Assembly: GCA_036496265.1 (NCBI GenBank)
Contig: DASXLL010000016.1
Span: 1 to 13,456 of the forward strand
Reading direction: 5' to 3'
Source of the DNA: CAYLLN01 sp036496265
GTDB taxonomy: Bacteria > Planctomycetota > Planctomycetia > Pirellulales > Pirellulaceae
Length of the DNA stretch: 13,456 bases
Part shown: positions 6,517-12,438 of the stretch, in pieces
Position numbering within the stretch: position 1 is the stretch's first letter
Layout: the number at the start of each line of letters is the position of its first letter
Made by a program: the position numbers and the translations under genes
Notes under the pieces: model-generated
What the model was told of the DNA's origin: nothing
What the model saw: the letters and a program-made list of their open reading frames with translations, nothing else
Databases searched by the model: none

Positions 6517-7926
6517 CTAGCCTCCGATGATAATGTGCCACGCTCGGGCTAACGACTCGGGTAAGCCGTAGAGATCGAGGGCGGTAATTAGGATGCACGA
6601 GGCCCAGCTCACAGTCATGAGGAACCAGCCGATCCGGTGATTGCCCATAATTTTCTTCGAGCTGACGAAATGAACGAGGGGGAACATGGCGAGGGGCAAT
6701 TGGATGGCGAGCACCACTTGGCTGAGCGTCAGCAGGTCAGTGACGCTGCCTTCGCCGCGGAGGCCAATGATAAACACGGCGGGCAAGATCGCCAACAACC
6801 GCGTAATGAGTCGCCGCAGCCAAGGCTGCATGCGCCAGTGCATGAAGCCTTCCATGACGACCTGGCCGGCTAGTGTGCCGGTGATGGTGCTGCTTTGGCC
6901 GCTGGCTAAGAGGGCTACGGCGAACAGAATGCTCGCGAAGACGCTGCCCAGAAGCGGCGAAAGGGTCAGGTAGGCAATGCGAATCCAGTCGGTCTCGTCA
7001 GTTAGCGAGACAAGTTCACCGCTCGCGAGCGTAACACTCTCTTTGCCATAAAACGTCATGGCAGCGAGCACGAGAATGGCGGCATTGACCAAAAAGGCGA
7101 GAGAAAGAGCGACGACGGAGTCTAGTGTGTTGAACCAAATCGCGCGCCGGACGGACTCATTGTCGGCCTGTAGCTTCCGCGACTGGACCAGGGCCGAGTG
7201 CAAATACAAATTGTGCGGCATCACCGTCGCGCCGATGATCCCGATGGCAACGTAGGCCATGCCAGTCTGGGCCAAGGTTGGGCTGAGAATCGACCTGCCG
7301 AGCTCTAGAAAATCCGGCTGCGTGTCGTGCAGAACGAACAATTCGATGAAATAGCACACGCCAATCGTCAAAATCAACACGCTAATCACCGCCTCAATCA
7401 TCCGCATGCCGAAGCGCTGCAAAGCCAAGAGAATCATGACGTCGAACGCGGTGATGATGACGCACCAGAACAGCGGAATTCCAAAGAGGAGATTAATGGC
7501 GACGGCGCTGCCGAGTACTTCGGCCAGATCGCAAGCAGCAATCGCAATTTCGCAGGCGAGCCAATTTGGCCACCGTGTCCAGCTCGGATAAAAATCGCGG
7601 CAGGCCTGCGCTAAATCTTTACCGGTGACGATCCCCAGACGAGCCGAGCAGCACTGCAAGAAGATCGCCATCAAGCTCGACATCGCCACGACCCACAACA
7701 AGCCATAGCGATACGACGCGCCGCCCTGAAGATCGGTGCCCCAGTTGCCCGGGTCCATGTAGCCGACGCTAACGAGCATTGCCGGCCCGCCATACGATAG
7801 ACATTGCTGCCAAAAGCTGGCGTTTCCCGGCGGCACTTTGACCGTGCTGTGCAAACCCTCCAGCGATGGATGCGAAGCGTATTCAGGATTTGCCAACTGC
7901 TTGTCCATGCCGATTCGTCTAAACAT
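6517..7926 (-). CDS. mntH: Nramp-family divalent metal (Mn2+/Fe2+) transporter
   Basis: This is an inner-membrane proton-coupled importer of Mn2+ and related metals. The product has up to 469 residues with about 11 hydrophobic segments. The metal-site motif of the first helix is present as DPGN (residues 58-61), in YMDPGNWGTDLQGG. The second half of the site, A-x-x-M-P-H, is at 233-238 in GATVMPHNLYLHSALVQSR. The third segment has the conserved DLAEVLGSA (133-141). Having both the aspartate/asparagine pair and the methionine supports transition-metal rather than Mg2+ selectivity. Two starts are possible, ATG at 7926 or ATG at 7908 (MDKQLANPEY…); neither has a clear Shine-Dalgarno sequence. 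An 18-base palindrome lies 3-20 bases upstream of the first. It is followed, 25 bases after its stop, by the toxin-like gene. Assignment to the family is firm; the exact metal is inference. Confidence 0.92.
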   Translation of the reverse strand: MFRRIGMDKQLANPEYASHPSLEGLHSTVKVPPGNASFWQQCLSYGGPAMLVSVGYMDPGNWGTDLQGGASYRYGLLWVVAMSSLMAIFLQCCSARLGIVTGKDLAQACRDFYPSWTRWPNWLACEIAIAACDLAEVLGSAVAINLLFGIPLFWCVIITAFDVMILLALQRFGMRMIEAVISVLILTIGVCYFIELFVLHDTQPDFLELGRSILSPTLAQTGMAYVAIGIIGATVMPHNLYLHSALVQSRKLQADNESVRRAIWFNTLDSVVALSLAFLVNAAILVLAAMTFYGKESVTLASGELVSLTDETDWIRIAYLTLSPLLGSVFASILFAVALLASGQSSTITGTLAGQVVMEGFMHWRMQPWLRRLITRLLAILPAVFIIGLRGEGSVTDLLTLSQVVLAIQLPLAMFPLVHFVSSKKIMGNHRIGWFLMTVSWASCILITALDLYGLPESLARAWHIIIGG

Positions 7927-7928
7927 TT

Positions 7929-7946
7929 ATTTTGAGCACTCAAAAT
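7929..7946. promoter_or_regulatory. Perfect palindrome upstream of the Nramp gene, candidate metal-regulator operator
   Basis: ATTTTGAG (7929-7936), CA, CTCAAAAT (7939-7946): two perfect 8-base arms with a 2-base centre. It ends three bases before the ATG at 7926, or 21 bases before the alternative ATG at 7908. Bacterial Nramp genes are commonly repressed by Mn- or Fe-sensing regulators (MntR/DtxR or Fur/Mur types) binding dyads of this size near the promoter. The sequence does not match a consensus I can name, so the regulator is unknown. Confidence 0.55.
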
Positions 7947-8000
7947 ACCGCGCCTAGTCTCATTATTCAATGGCAAATGTGGGGAGAATCTCGAATTGGA

Positions 8001-8032
8001 GAGAGCCGGGATCGCCTCACTCAGCGGCTCTC
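8001..8032. terminator. Possible stem-loop at the end of the DUF1992 gene
   Basis: GAGAGCCG (8001-8008) pairs perfectly with CGGCTCTC (8025-8032) across a 16-base loop. It straddles the stop codon of the minus-strand DUF1992 gene. No T-tract follows on that strand, so it is a weak case for intrinsic termination. It could instead be a 3'-end-protecting structure or chance. Confidence 0.3.
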
Positions 8033-8443
8033 ATACCAACGAGCGACGTGGCCTTCGATTTCGTCGCCCGAAAGCGGCAGCACATCGACGGACGGCCCCC
8101 AAGTGATGGCGAAGGCGGCTTTGCGGATGCGGTCGTTGAGGGCGGCGAGCTGGCGGCGGACTTCGGTTTCGGTGGTGAGGTTTTTTAGATTGGCGAGCGT
8201 GTTTTGAACGTCGAGGCGAATAGCGAGGGCGGGTGGGAGGCTAGAGAGCTGCTCGCGCTTGAGCTTATCTTTAACCCACCACAGCTCGTCGTGTGGTTCG
8301 TCGATGCCGGGAATTGGTTTGCCGAAGCCGGAGAGGTTTTCAAATTGGCCGGCGGCTTGAGCGGCTTGGATTCGCTGTTCGGCGAGGAAGTCCCAGGAGC
8401 GGATTTTTTTGGTGGTGTTCGGTGGTTGGAGCAAGTCGGACAT
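8021..8443 (-). CDS. DUF1992 (DnaJ-homologue C28-like conserved domain) protein
   Basis: This is a 140-residue cytosolic protein. The segment AEQRIQAAQAAGQFENLSGFGKPI (about residues 21-44) is the hallmark of DUF1992, a domain also found in eukaryotic DNAJC28. The rest is helical and charged (DELWWVKDKLKREQ, then LDVQNTLANLKNLTTETEVRRQLAALNDRIRKA), as in that family. The biochemical role is not established, and no J domain is present. The ATG at 8443 is chosen. A GTG at 8509 would extend the frame by 22 residues, but that extension is translated straight through a GC-rich palindrome and has no family similarity. No Shine-Dalgarno sequence is obvious. It lies downstream of the zinc-ribbon membrane protein gene. 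Confidence 0.85.
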   Translation of the reverse strand: MSDLLQPPNTTKKIRSWDFLAEQRIQAAQAAGQFENLSGFGKPIPGIDEPHDELWWVKDKLKREQLSSLPPALAIRLDVQNTLANLKNLTTETEVRRQLAALNDRIRKAAFAITWGPSVDVLPLSGDEIEGHVARWYESR

Positions 8444-8463
8444 TGGATGCGAAGCGGTTCGCA

Positions 8464-8488
8464 AGGTCCCGCCGGGCCGGCGGGACCT
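8464..8488. repeat. Perfect GC-rich 12-bp inverted repeat with one-base centre
   Basis: The left arm AGGTCCCGCCGG (8464-8475) is the exact reverse complement of CCGGCGGGACCT (8477-8488), around G8476. It sits between the stop of the 8528-9307 gene and the start of the DUF1992 gene. It would form a very stable hairpin but has no following T-run on either strand, so it is more like an interspersed palindromic element than an intrinsic terminator. Confidence 0.7.
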
Positions 8489-8527
8489 ACTCGGTACTGG
8501 CCCTCGCACTCATTATATCGGCGGCGG

Positions 8528-9307
8528 CTAAAGGCGGCTGTGGCGGGCCATTTGTTGGGCGAGGAGGTCGAGTTGGCCTTTGAGGTCGGCGAGGAGGATG
8601 TGGGGGCTCGCGCCTTCGGCCAAGTGCAGATAGAAGGACTGGCCGGCGCTGGAATGCGATGTGGATAGGAGCGTGGTGGCTTCGCGGACGGTTTTCAGCT
8701 CTTGATCGAGGTCGCTGAGGACGGCGGCGGTTTGGCGATTGGTGGACCAGAGGCCGTTGAGCTGTAAGACGAGGCCGAGGATCAGGCCGGCCTGGCCGAT
8801 GAACATTAGCGGCACGCCGAGGGGCCAGAGATCATTACGTTTCACGATAAAGGACCAGGCAAGGAGGAGGACGCCGCAGGCGAAGAGTGTGAGGCCGATG
8901 GTGAGGACGGTCCAGGCGGCGAGGCGGGCTTGCGGGTGCGGCTTGGCTGGCGAGTGGCGCGGCTCGAGGGTTGCTTGATTGTATGAATCGGCTGTTTTCT
9001 GTGCCGGCGATCGCAAATGCGAGTGGAGCGCCTGAGTGACCTCGCCGATGGCTGATGGTCGCGTCTTCAAAGAGCTTAGGAGTCGTTGGACGCCGCGGAG
9101 TTCGGCTTCGATAGCCCAATCTTCATTGCTGAGCGGCGTATTGCGGAAGAGTTTTTCGAGCGTGGCCGTTTGAGTAGAAACTTGAGACGTGTTTGCCGTT
9201 GGGGCGAGCGCGGGTGTTAGCGCGCCGCTGCATTTGCCGCAGCGCAGCGTGCCTTCGCTGGCCGAGCCCAGGGCGGGTGTGTCTTGCTGGCAGGTGGAAC
9301 ACCACAT
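8528..9307 (-). CDS. Planctomycete-type zinc-ribbon, two-helix membrane protein with coiled-coil tail
   Basis: This is a 259-residue protein of unknown function. The N-terminus MWCSTCQQDTPAL and LRCGKCSGAL give two CxxC knuckles (cysteines 3/6 and 23/26), a short zinc ribbon. A polar linker with predicted helix (about 50-100) follows. Two hydrophobic segments come next (about 129-152 and 161-185), separated by the short KRNDLWPLG turn. The C-terminal part (about 187-255) is rich in heptad-like leucines (VLSDLDQELKTVREATTLL; ILLADLKGQLDLLAQQM), suggesting coiled coil. The order fits a membrane-anchored cytosolic oligomer. The ATG at 9307 gives the MWCxxC start; an upstream in-frame start would read through a heptanucleotide repeat and is rejected. 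From memory, similar MWCxxCQQD proteins recur in planctomycetes. Confidence 0.8.
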   Translation of the reverse strand: MWCSTCQQDTPALGSASEGTLRCGKCSGALTPALAPTANTSQVSTQTATLEKLFRNTPLSNEDWAIEAELRGVQRLLSSLKTRPSAIGEVTQALHSHLRSPAQKTADSYNQATLEPRHSPAKPHPQARLAAWTVLTIGLTLFACGVLLLAWSFIVKRNDLWPLGVPLMFIGQAGLILGLVLQLNGLWSTNRQTAAVLSDLDQELKTVREATTLLSTSHSSAGQSFYLHLAEGASPHILLADLKGQLDLLAQQMARHSRL

Positions 9308-9314
9308 GTGCAAC

Positions 9315-9342
9315 AAATTCGAAGAACCAAGAACCAAGAAGC
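9315..9342. repeat. Heptanucleotide tandem array (AAGAACC)
   Basis: In 7-base steps on the plus strand: AAATTCG (9315-9321, weak), AAGAACC (9322-9328), AAGAACC (9329-9335), AAGAAGC (9336-9342). It lies 15-35 bases upstream of the start of the minus-strand zinc-ribbon protein gene. The unit differs from the arrays at 2129, 3817 and 10081, but the period is the same. The rest of this 168-base gap (to 9475) shows nothing else I can name. Confidence 0.7.
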
Positions 9343-9475
9343 AAACGGCCATGCAGGCGTTCGCTCGCTAGCATGGTCTGCGCAGGGACAACGCTTAATG
9401 GGCGCAATCGACTGGCAGCGTTGCGAACTGCATGAAATTTGTCGGTCGCGGTGGATTTGTGGGTGATGCTCGCGG

Positions 9476-10069
9476 CTACTTTGATTGGGGGCCGACGGGT
9501 GTGCCGAGGACTGCGAGGAATTGGCGGATCCAGGCGGGGTGGGCGGGCCAGGCGGGAGCGGTGACGAGATTGCTGTCGGTGTAGGCATTGTCGAAGTTTT
9601 GGCTGGCGGGGATGAATTCGCCGCCGGCGAGCTCGATTTCGGTGCGGCAGGCTGGATAGGCGCTGACTTTGCGGCCTTTCATCACGACGCCGGCGGCGGT
9701 GAGGAGCTGCGCGCCGTGGCAGATGGCGGCGATTGGTTTTTTGGCGGCGGCAAAATGGCGGACGATGTCGAGAATGCGCGGCGTTAGCCGGAGGTATTCG
9801 GGCGCGCGGCCGCCGGGGATGACAAGCGCGTCGTAGGCTGCTTCGTCAATCTCTTCGAAAGTCGCGTTGAGGCGGAAATTGTGGCCGCGCTTTTCGCTAT
9901 AGGTTTGCTCCCCTTCGAAATCGTGAATGGCGGTCGCGACTGTATCGCCGGCTTTTTTGCCGGGGCAGACGGCATGCACTTCGTGACCGACGAGCTGGAG
10001 CATTTGGAAGGGCACCATGGCTTCGTAGTCTTCGACGTAGTCGCCGACGAGCATGAGGAGGCGTTTCAT
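9476..10069 (-). CDS. DJ-1/PfpI (ThiJ-like) family protein
   Basis: This is a 197-residue cytosolic protein of the DJ-1/PfpI superfamily, whose members act as glyoxalase/deglycase-like enzymes, proteases or stress chaperones. It begins MKRLLMLVGDYVEDYEAM, with the conserved acidic residue likely E16. The nucleophile elbow is IAAICHGAQLL, with cysteine 117 followed by histidine 118. ALVIPGGRAPEYLR (81-94) is the typical preceding strand-loop. The C-terminal third (WPAHPAWIRQFLAVLG) is also family-like. The ATG at 10069 is chosen because upstream sequence in the same frame is a heptanucleotide repeat and the next gene's 3' end. No Shine-Dalgarno sequence is evident. The substrate cannot be inferred from the sequence; a stress-related role is only a family expectation. 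Confidence 0.9.
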   Translation of the reverse strand: MKRLLMLVGDYVEDYEAMVPFQMLQLVGHEVHAVCPGKKAGDTVATAIHDFEGEQTYSEKRGHNFRLNATFEEIDEAAYDALVIPGGRAPEYLRLTPRILDIVRHFAAAKKPIAAICHGAQLLTAAGVVMKGRKVSAYPACRTEIELAGGEFIPASQNFDNAYTDSNLVTAPAWPAHPAWIRQFLAVLGTPVGPQSK

Positions 10070-10080
10070 GACAGAAGGCT

Positions 10081-10108
10081 TGAGACTTGAGGCGTGAGGC
10101 GTGAGGTT
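10081..10108. repeat. Heptanucleotide tandem array (TGAGGCG)
   Basis: On the plus strand: TGAGACT (10081-10087), TGAGGCG (10088-10094), TGAGGCG (10095-10101), TGAGGTT (10102-10108). It fills most of the 43-base gap between the membrane-protein stop (10113) and the DJ-1/PfpI start (10069), both on the minus strand. Confidence 0.75.
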
Positions 10109-10112
10109 TTCG

Positions 10113-10733
10113 TCAGGCATTGGCGGAGCGGCGGGGGGCGCGTTGGCCTTGTAGGAATGGTTCGAGGTAGTCCATGACGAGGAAAATGCCGGCGGCGCAG
10201 GTGCCGGTGAGGTAGCCGAGAAAGGCGCCGATGGGAACGCCGAAGATAAAAACGCAAGCGGTAACCATGAGAAACTCTTCCTGGTCAAGTCGTCGATCGC
10301 CGGCGATAAGCGGGATGATGAAGAGCGGGACGAGGATTGCGCCCGCGACGGAGGAGGCCAGCCGCGGCGTTTTGCCGTTAAACATTTGGGCGAAGCAGAT
10401 GACGAGCGTTTGCAGGCCGAAGAATAAATAGACGGGCGGCGGAGCGTTGAGCAGGCGGAACGCGCCGAACAGGATGGCCAGCGCAGTCATGATGCCGAGA
10501 ATGGCAGACATGCCAAAACGCTTAGGGACCATGTACCGGGCGGGAGTCGGCGACTGAAAATGAAGGAAGCCGATGCGGACCGTGGAAGGCTCGCTGCCGG
10601 GCGGATTGGGAAGCTGCATGGGCTGAATGCGCGGCGCGTAGGGATAGTTGTCGGCATCTGGCAGCTCAGCAGCCGGGCCTACGATGATTGCATCGAGGGG
10701 TTGTTCTTCCGGCGAATCGTTCGTGGCAGTCAT
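10113..10733 (-). CDS. Small integral membrane protein of unknown function
   Basis: I do not recognise a characterised family. The protein has 206 residues. The N-terminal 70 are soluble, acidic then proline-rich, and contain NYPYAPRIQP (29-38), which recalls the NPY-x-x-P type tails of planctomycete membrane proteins. Hydrophobic segments lie at about 73-95, 99-118, 126-145 and 153-188; the last is long enough for two helices. A basic tail (QGQRAPRRSANA) ends the protein. The ATG at 10733 is chosen over an in-frame TTG at 10772. It is followed 43 bases later by the DJ-1/PfpI gene and preceded by a structured repeat. It may be co-transcribed with the DJ-1 gene; no role can be assigned. Confidence 0.7.
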   Translation of the reverse strand: MTATNDSPEEQPLDAIIVGPAAELPDADNYPYAPRIQPMQLPNPPGSEPSTVRIGFLHFQSPTPARYMVPKRFGMSAILGIMTALAILFGAFRLLNAPPPVYLFFGLQTLVICFAQMFNGKTPRLASSVAGAILVPLFIIPLIAGDRRLDQEEFLMVTACVFIFGVPIGAFLGYLTGTCAAGIFLVMDYLEPFLQGQRAPRRSANA

Positions 10734-10799
10734 ACGACCACTATTGTCGTCCAAGGCGATGCTGGCTGGCAATGCGCGAGCAATCGGGTTTTCTCGCTA

Positions 10800-10844
10800 G
10801 TGGGCTTTCATTCGGCGAAAGCCCACACTTTCACGGAGCGAAAG
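10800..10844. repeat. Two adjacent hairpins with CTTTC/GAAAG stems and 7-base loops
   Basis: The first hairpin is GTGGGCTTTC (10800-10809), loop ATTCGGC, GAAAGCCCAC (10817-10826), a perfect 10-bp stem. The second is CTTTC (10828-10832), loop ACGGAGC, GAAAG (10840-10844). Both stems end in the same CTTTC/GAAAG and both loops are seven bases. The element sits in the 118-base gap after the stop of the aldolase-like gene and before the membrane-protein start. It could work as a transcript end, though no T-tract follows, and it has the look of an interspersed repeat. Confidence 0.7.
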
Positions 10845-10851
10845 GCGACAA

Positions 10852-12063
10852 TTAGATTTTCGTAAACTCGCGGCGGGCGAAGATGGGCCAGATGGCTTCG
10901 ACTTTGTCGCCGCGGCAAGCGTAGAGGCGGTCGTAAAGGTTTACGCTGGGGTCGCAGTGGGGAACGATGAATTCCAGGCGGTCGCCGAGAGCGGGGAGCT
11001 TGGCGCCCTCGCTGGTGAGGGCGCCGAATTCGTCGCCGGATTTGGTGTAGGTGAGGCCGGGCCAGGATTTGGCTTGGGGAAGATTGGTCGTTGTGGTGTC
11101 GAAACCTTTGGTGCCGGCGTCGATCGTGACGCGATCGGAGTGCGTGGCGTTGACGACGGTGGCGAGCACGGTGAGGCTCGGCTGGAAATCGGAGTAAGTT
11201 GGCTGGCCGTCCGCGCCGCCAATGCGGCGGTAATCGACGTCCATAAAGACGTAGGAGCCGACTTGCAGTTCGGTGACGCCATCGATGGCGCTATCGATGT
11301 TGTACGTGCCGGTGCTGCCGCCGGAGAGGATTTTTGCGTCGAAGCCGTGGAGTTTGAGCAGTTGGCGCGTTTCGACGGCTTTGGTCATGGCGATCCGCGA
11401 AGTTTCGCGGCGTTTTTCGAAGCCGACGGTGTGCGAGGCGTGGCCAGCGTAGGCCTGGACGCCTTGGATGCGCAGCCGCTTGGAGCGGGAGATTTGTTTG
11501 GCCAATTCGGCGGCGGGATCGCTCGGCAAGATGCCGGTGCGACGATCGCCAACGTCAAGATCGACGAGGACGGGGATATCGACGCGAGCCGCTTCGGCGG
11601 CCTCGGCGAGCAGAGTCGCCTGCCGCTCGCTGCCAACGGACAGCATGATGTCGGCCCCGCTCGTGGCGAGAGCAACCATGCGCTCGATTTTGCCAGCGTC
11701 AACAATGGGGCTGGTTAGAAGGAGGCCGCGGATGCCGGCGGCGGCCATCGCCTCCGCTTCCCCGACAGTGGCGACGCAAATGCCGTGGGCGCCGGCCGCC
11801 ATTTGCAGCTTGGCGATGGCCGGGCACTTGTGCGTTTTGGCGTGCGGCCGGCAGCCGATTTTGGCCTGCCGGCAGTGGTCGGCCATTTTCTTGATATTGG
11901 CTTCGAGCGCATCGAGATCGACGACGAGGGCCGGGGTGGGAATTGTGGCCTTGGTGAGACCGGGGGCAGGGATTTCAGCAACTGCTGTGCTGGTTGCCGC
12001 AGTCGAACTTGCTGCCAGGATGCTGCCGGTCATAGAGGATGCCAGAAAGTTGCGACGATCCAT
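10852..12063 (-). CDS. D-threonine aldolase/D-serine dehydratase-like PLP enzyme with Tat signal
   Basis: This is a fold-type III PLP enzyme of the alanine-racemase N-terminal/D-threonine-aldolase group. It has 403 residues. The N-terminus MDRRNFLASSMTGSILAAS is a twin-arginine signal (RRNFL, then a hydrophobic stretch and an Ala-rich cleavage region near residue 30), so export as a folded holoenzyme is likely. The mature part begins with PTPALVVDLDALEANI. The PLP lysine is probably K76 in CRPHAKTHK (71-79). The C-terminal HCDPSVNLYDRL places a metal-binding His/Asp pair at H369 and D371, as known for D-threonine aldolases. The ATG at 12063 has GGAG seven bases upstream and yields the Tat motif, so it is preferred to the longer frame. 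Substrate is open: D-threonine, D-serine or another D-3-hydroxy amino acid. Confidence 0.88.
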   Translation of the reverse strand: MDRRNFLASSMTGSILAASSTAATSTAVAEIPAPGLTKATIPTPALVVDLDALEANIKKMADHCRQAKIGCRPHAKTHKCPAIAKLQMAAGAHGICVATVGEAEAMAAAGIRGLLLTSPIVDAGKIERMVALATSGADIMLSVGSERQATLLAEAAEAARVDIPVLVDLDVGDRRTGILPSDPAAELAKQISRSKRLRIQGVQAYAGHASHTVGFEKRRETSRIAMTKAVETRQLLKLHGFDAKILSGGSTGTYNIDSAIDGVTELQVGSYVFMDVDYRRIGGADGQPTYSDFQPSLTVLATVVNATHSDRVTIDAGTKGFDTTTTNLPQAKSWPGLTYTKSGDEFGALTSEGAKLPALGDRLEFIVPHCDPSVNLYDRLYACRGDKVEAIWPIFARREFTKI

Positions 12064-12170
12064 GGTTATTCTCCGCTGGGTAACCGCCGGAAGCGGATTG
12101 TATGCCGCAGCGTGGGTGCGAGGAATCGGCTGGTAGCTGGCTGGGGGTGGTTTCCGACAAATCAGCCATT

Positions 12171-12189
12171 TCAGGTGATTAATACCTGA
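12171..12189. promoter_or_regulatory. Dyad TCAGGT-N7-ACCTGA, candidate operator
   Basis: Perfect 6-base arms, TCAGGT (12171-12176) and ACCTGA (12184-12189), flank an AT-rich spacer (GATTAAT). It lies 108-126 bases upstream of the aldolase-like start codon, a plausible promoter position. The regulator is unknown. Confidence 0.4.
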
Positions 12190-12281
12190 CCGGATATGCA
12201 CGGGTTTTTGATTTATGCAGGGCAGTTATTTGGCGTAAGTCGCTGCCGCGTAAGTGGTTGTAAACATTTGTTCAGATTTGG

Positions 12282-12302
12282 ATTATGCATGCCGTGCATA
12301 AT
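12282..12302. promoter_or_regulatory. Dyad ATTATGCA-N5-TGCATAAT, candidate operator
   Basis: Perfect 8-base arms, ATTATGCA (12282-12289) and TGCATAAT (12295-12302), flank TGCCG. Two extra copies of the half-site lie 60-90 bases toward the aldolase-like gene. The spacing and repetition are what a dimeric regulator (for instance GntR-like) would use, but no consensus match is claimed. Confidence 0.45.
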
Positions 12303-12438
12303 GCGAGGCTCTTTGGATTTTTGAAAAAATGTTGCGACCGTCTTCGTTCGCACAGGCGAGTGGCAATTGCGTGCTATGGAACAGATGTATAGATGCGCGA
12401 AGGGGGCGGATTATTGGTGGATATTTCCGCTGCGGCCC

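Larger units (their letters stand above)
12064..12438. other. 375-base intergenic region with clustered dyads and TATGCA half-sites
   Basis: No convincing gene lies here. The region is AT-richer than its surroundings between about 12165 and 12345. It contains two dyads (listed separately), plus two further half-sites, ATATGCACG (12194-12202) and TTATGCAGG (12213-12221). A direct repeat GCGTAAGT occurs at 12233-12240 and 12248-12255. A TACAAT hexamer on the minus strand (plus-strand 12097-12102) could be a -10 for the aldolase-like gene, but its -35 is poor. It probably holds the promoter of that gene. Confidence 0.5.

Noticed and set aside
10070..10288. Longer N-terminus for the DJ-1/PfpI protein
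   Set aside because: The extension is antisense-like translation of the membrane-protein gene end in another frame plus the TGAGGCG heptads; the family N-terminus begins at MKRLLMLVGD.
10957..11718. Plus-strand open frame of 253 codons
   Set aside because: It is a shadow of the aldolase-like gene caused by G+C-biased codon use; Gly/Ala/Asp-rich without any domain.
12064..12201. 46-residue upstream extension of the aldolase-like protein
   Set aside because: It would bury the Tat motif internally, and GGAG lies ideally before the ATG at 12063.
12310..12332. AT-rich TTTTTGAAAAAA stretch as a terminator
   Set aside because: It is only a short A/T self-complement with no GC stem, and its position is 100 bases past the nearest stop.
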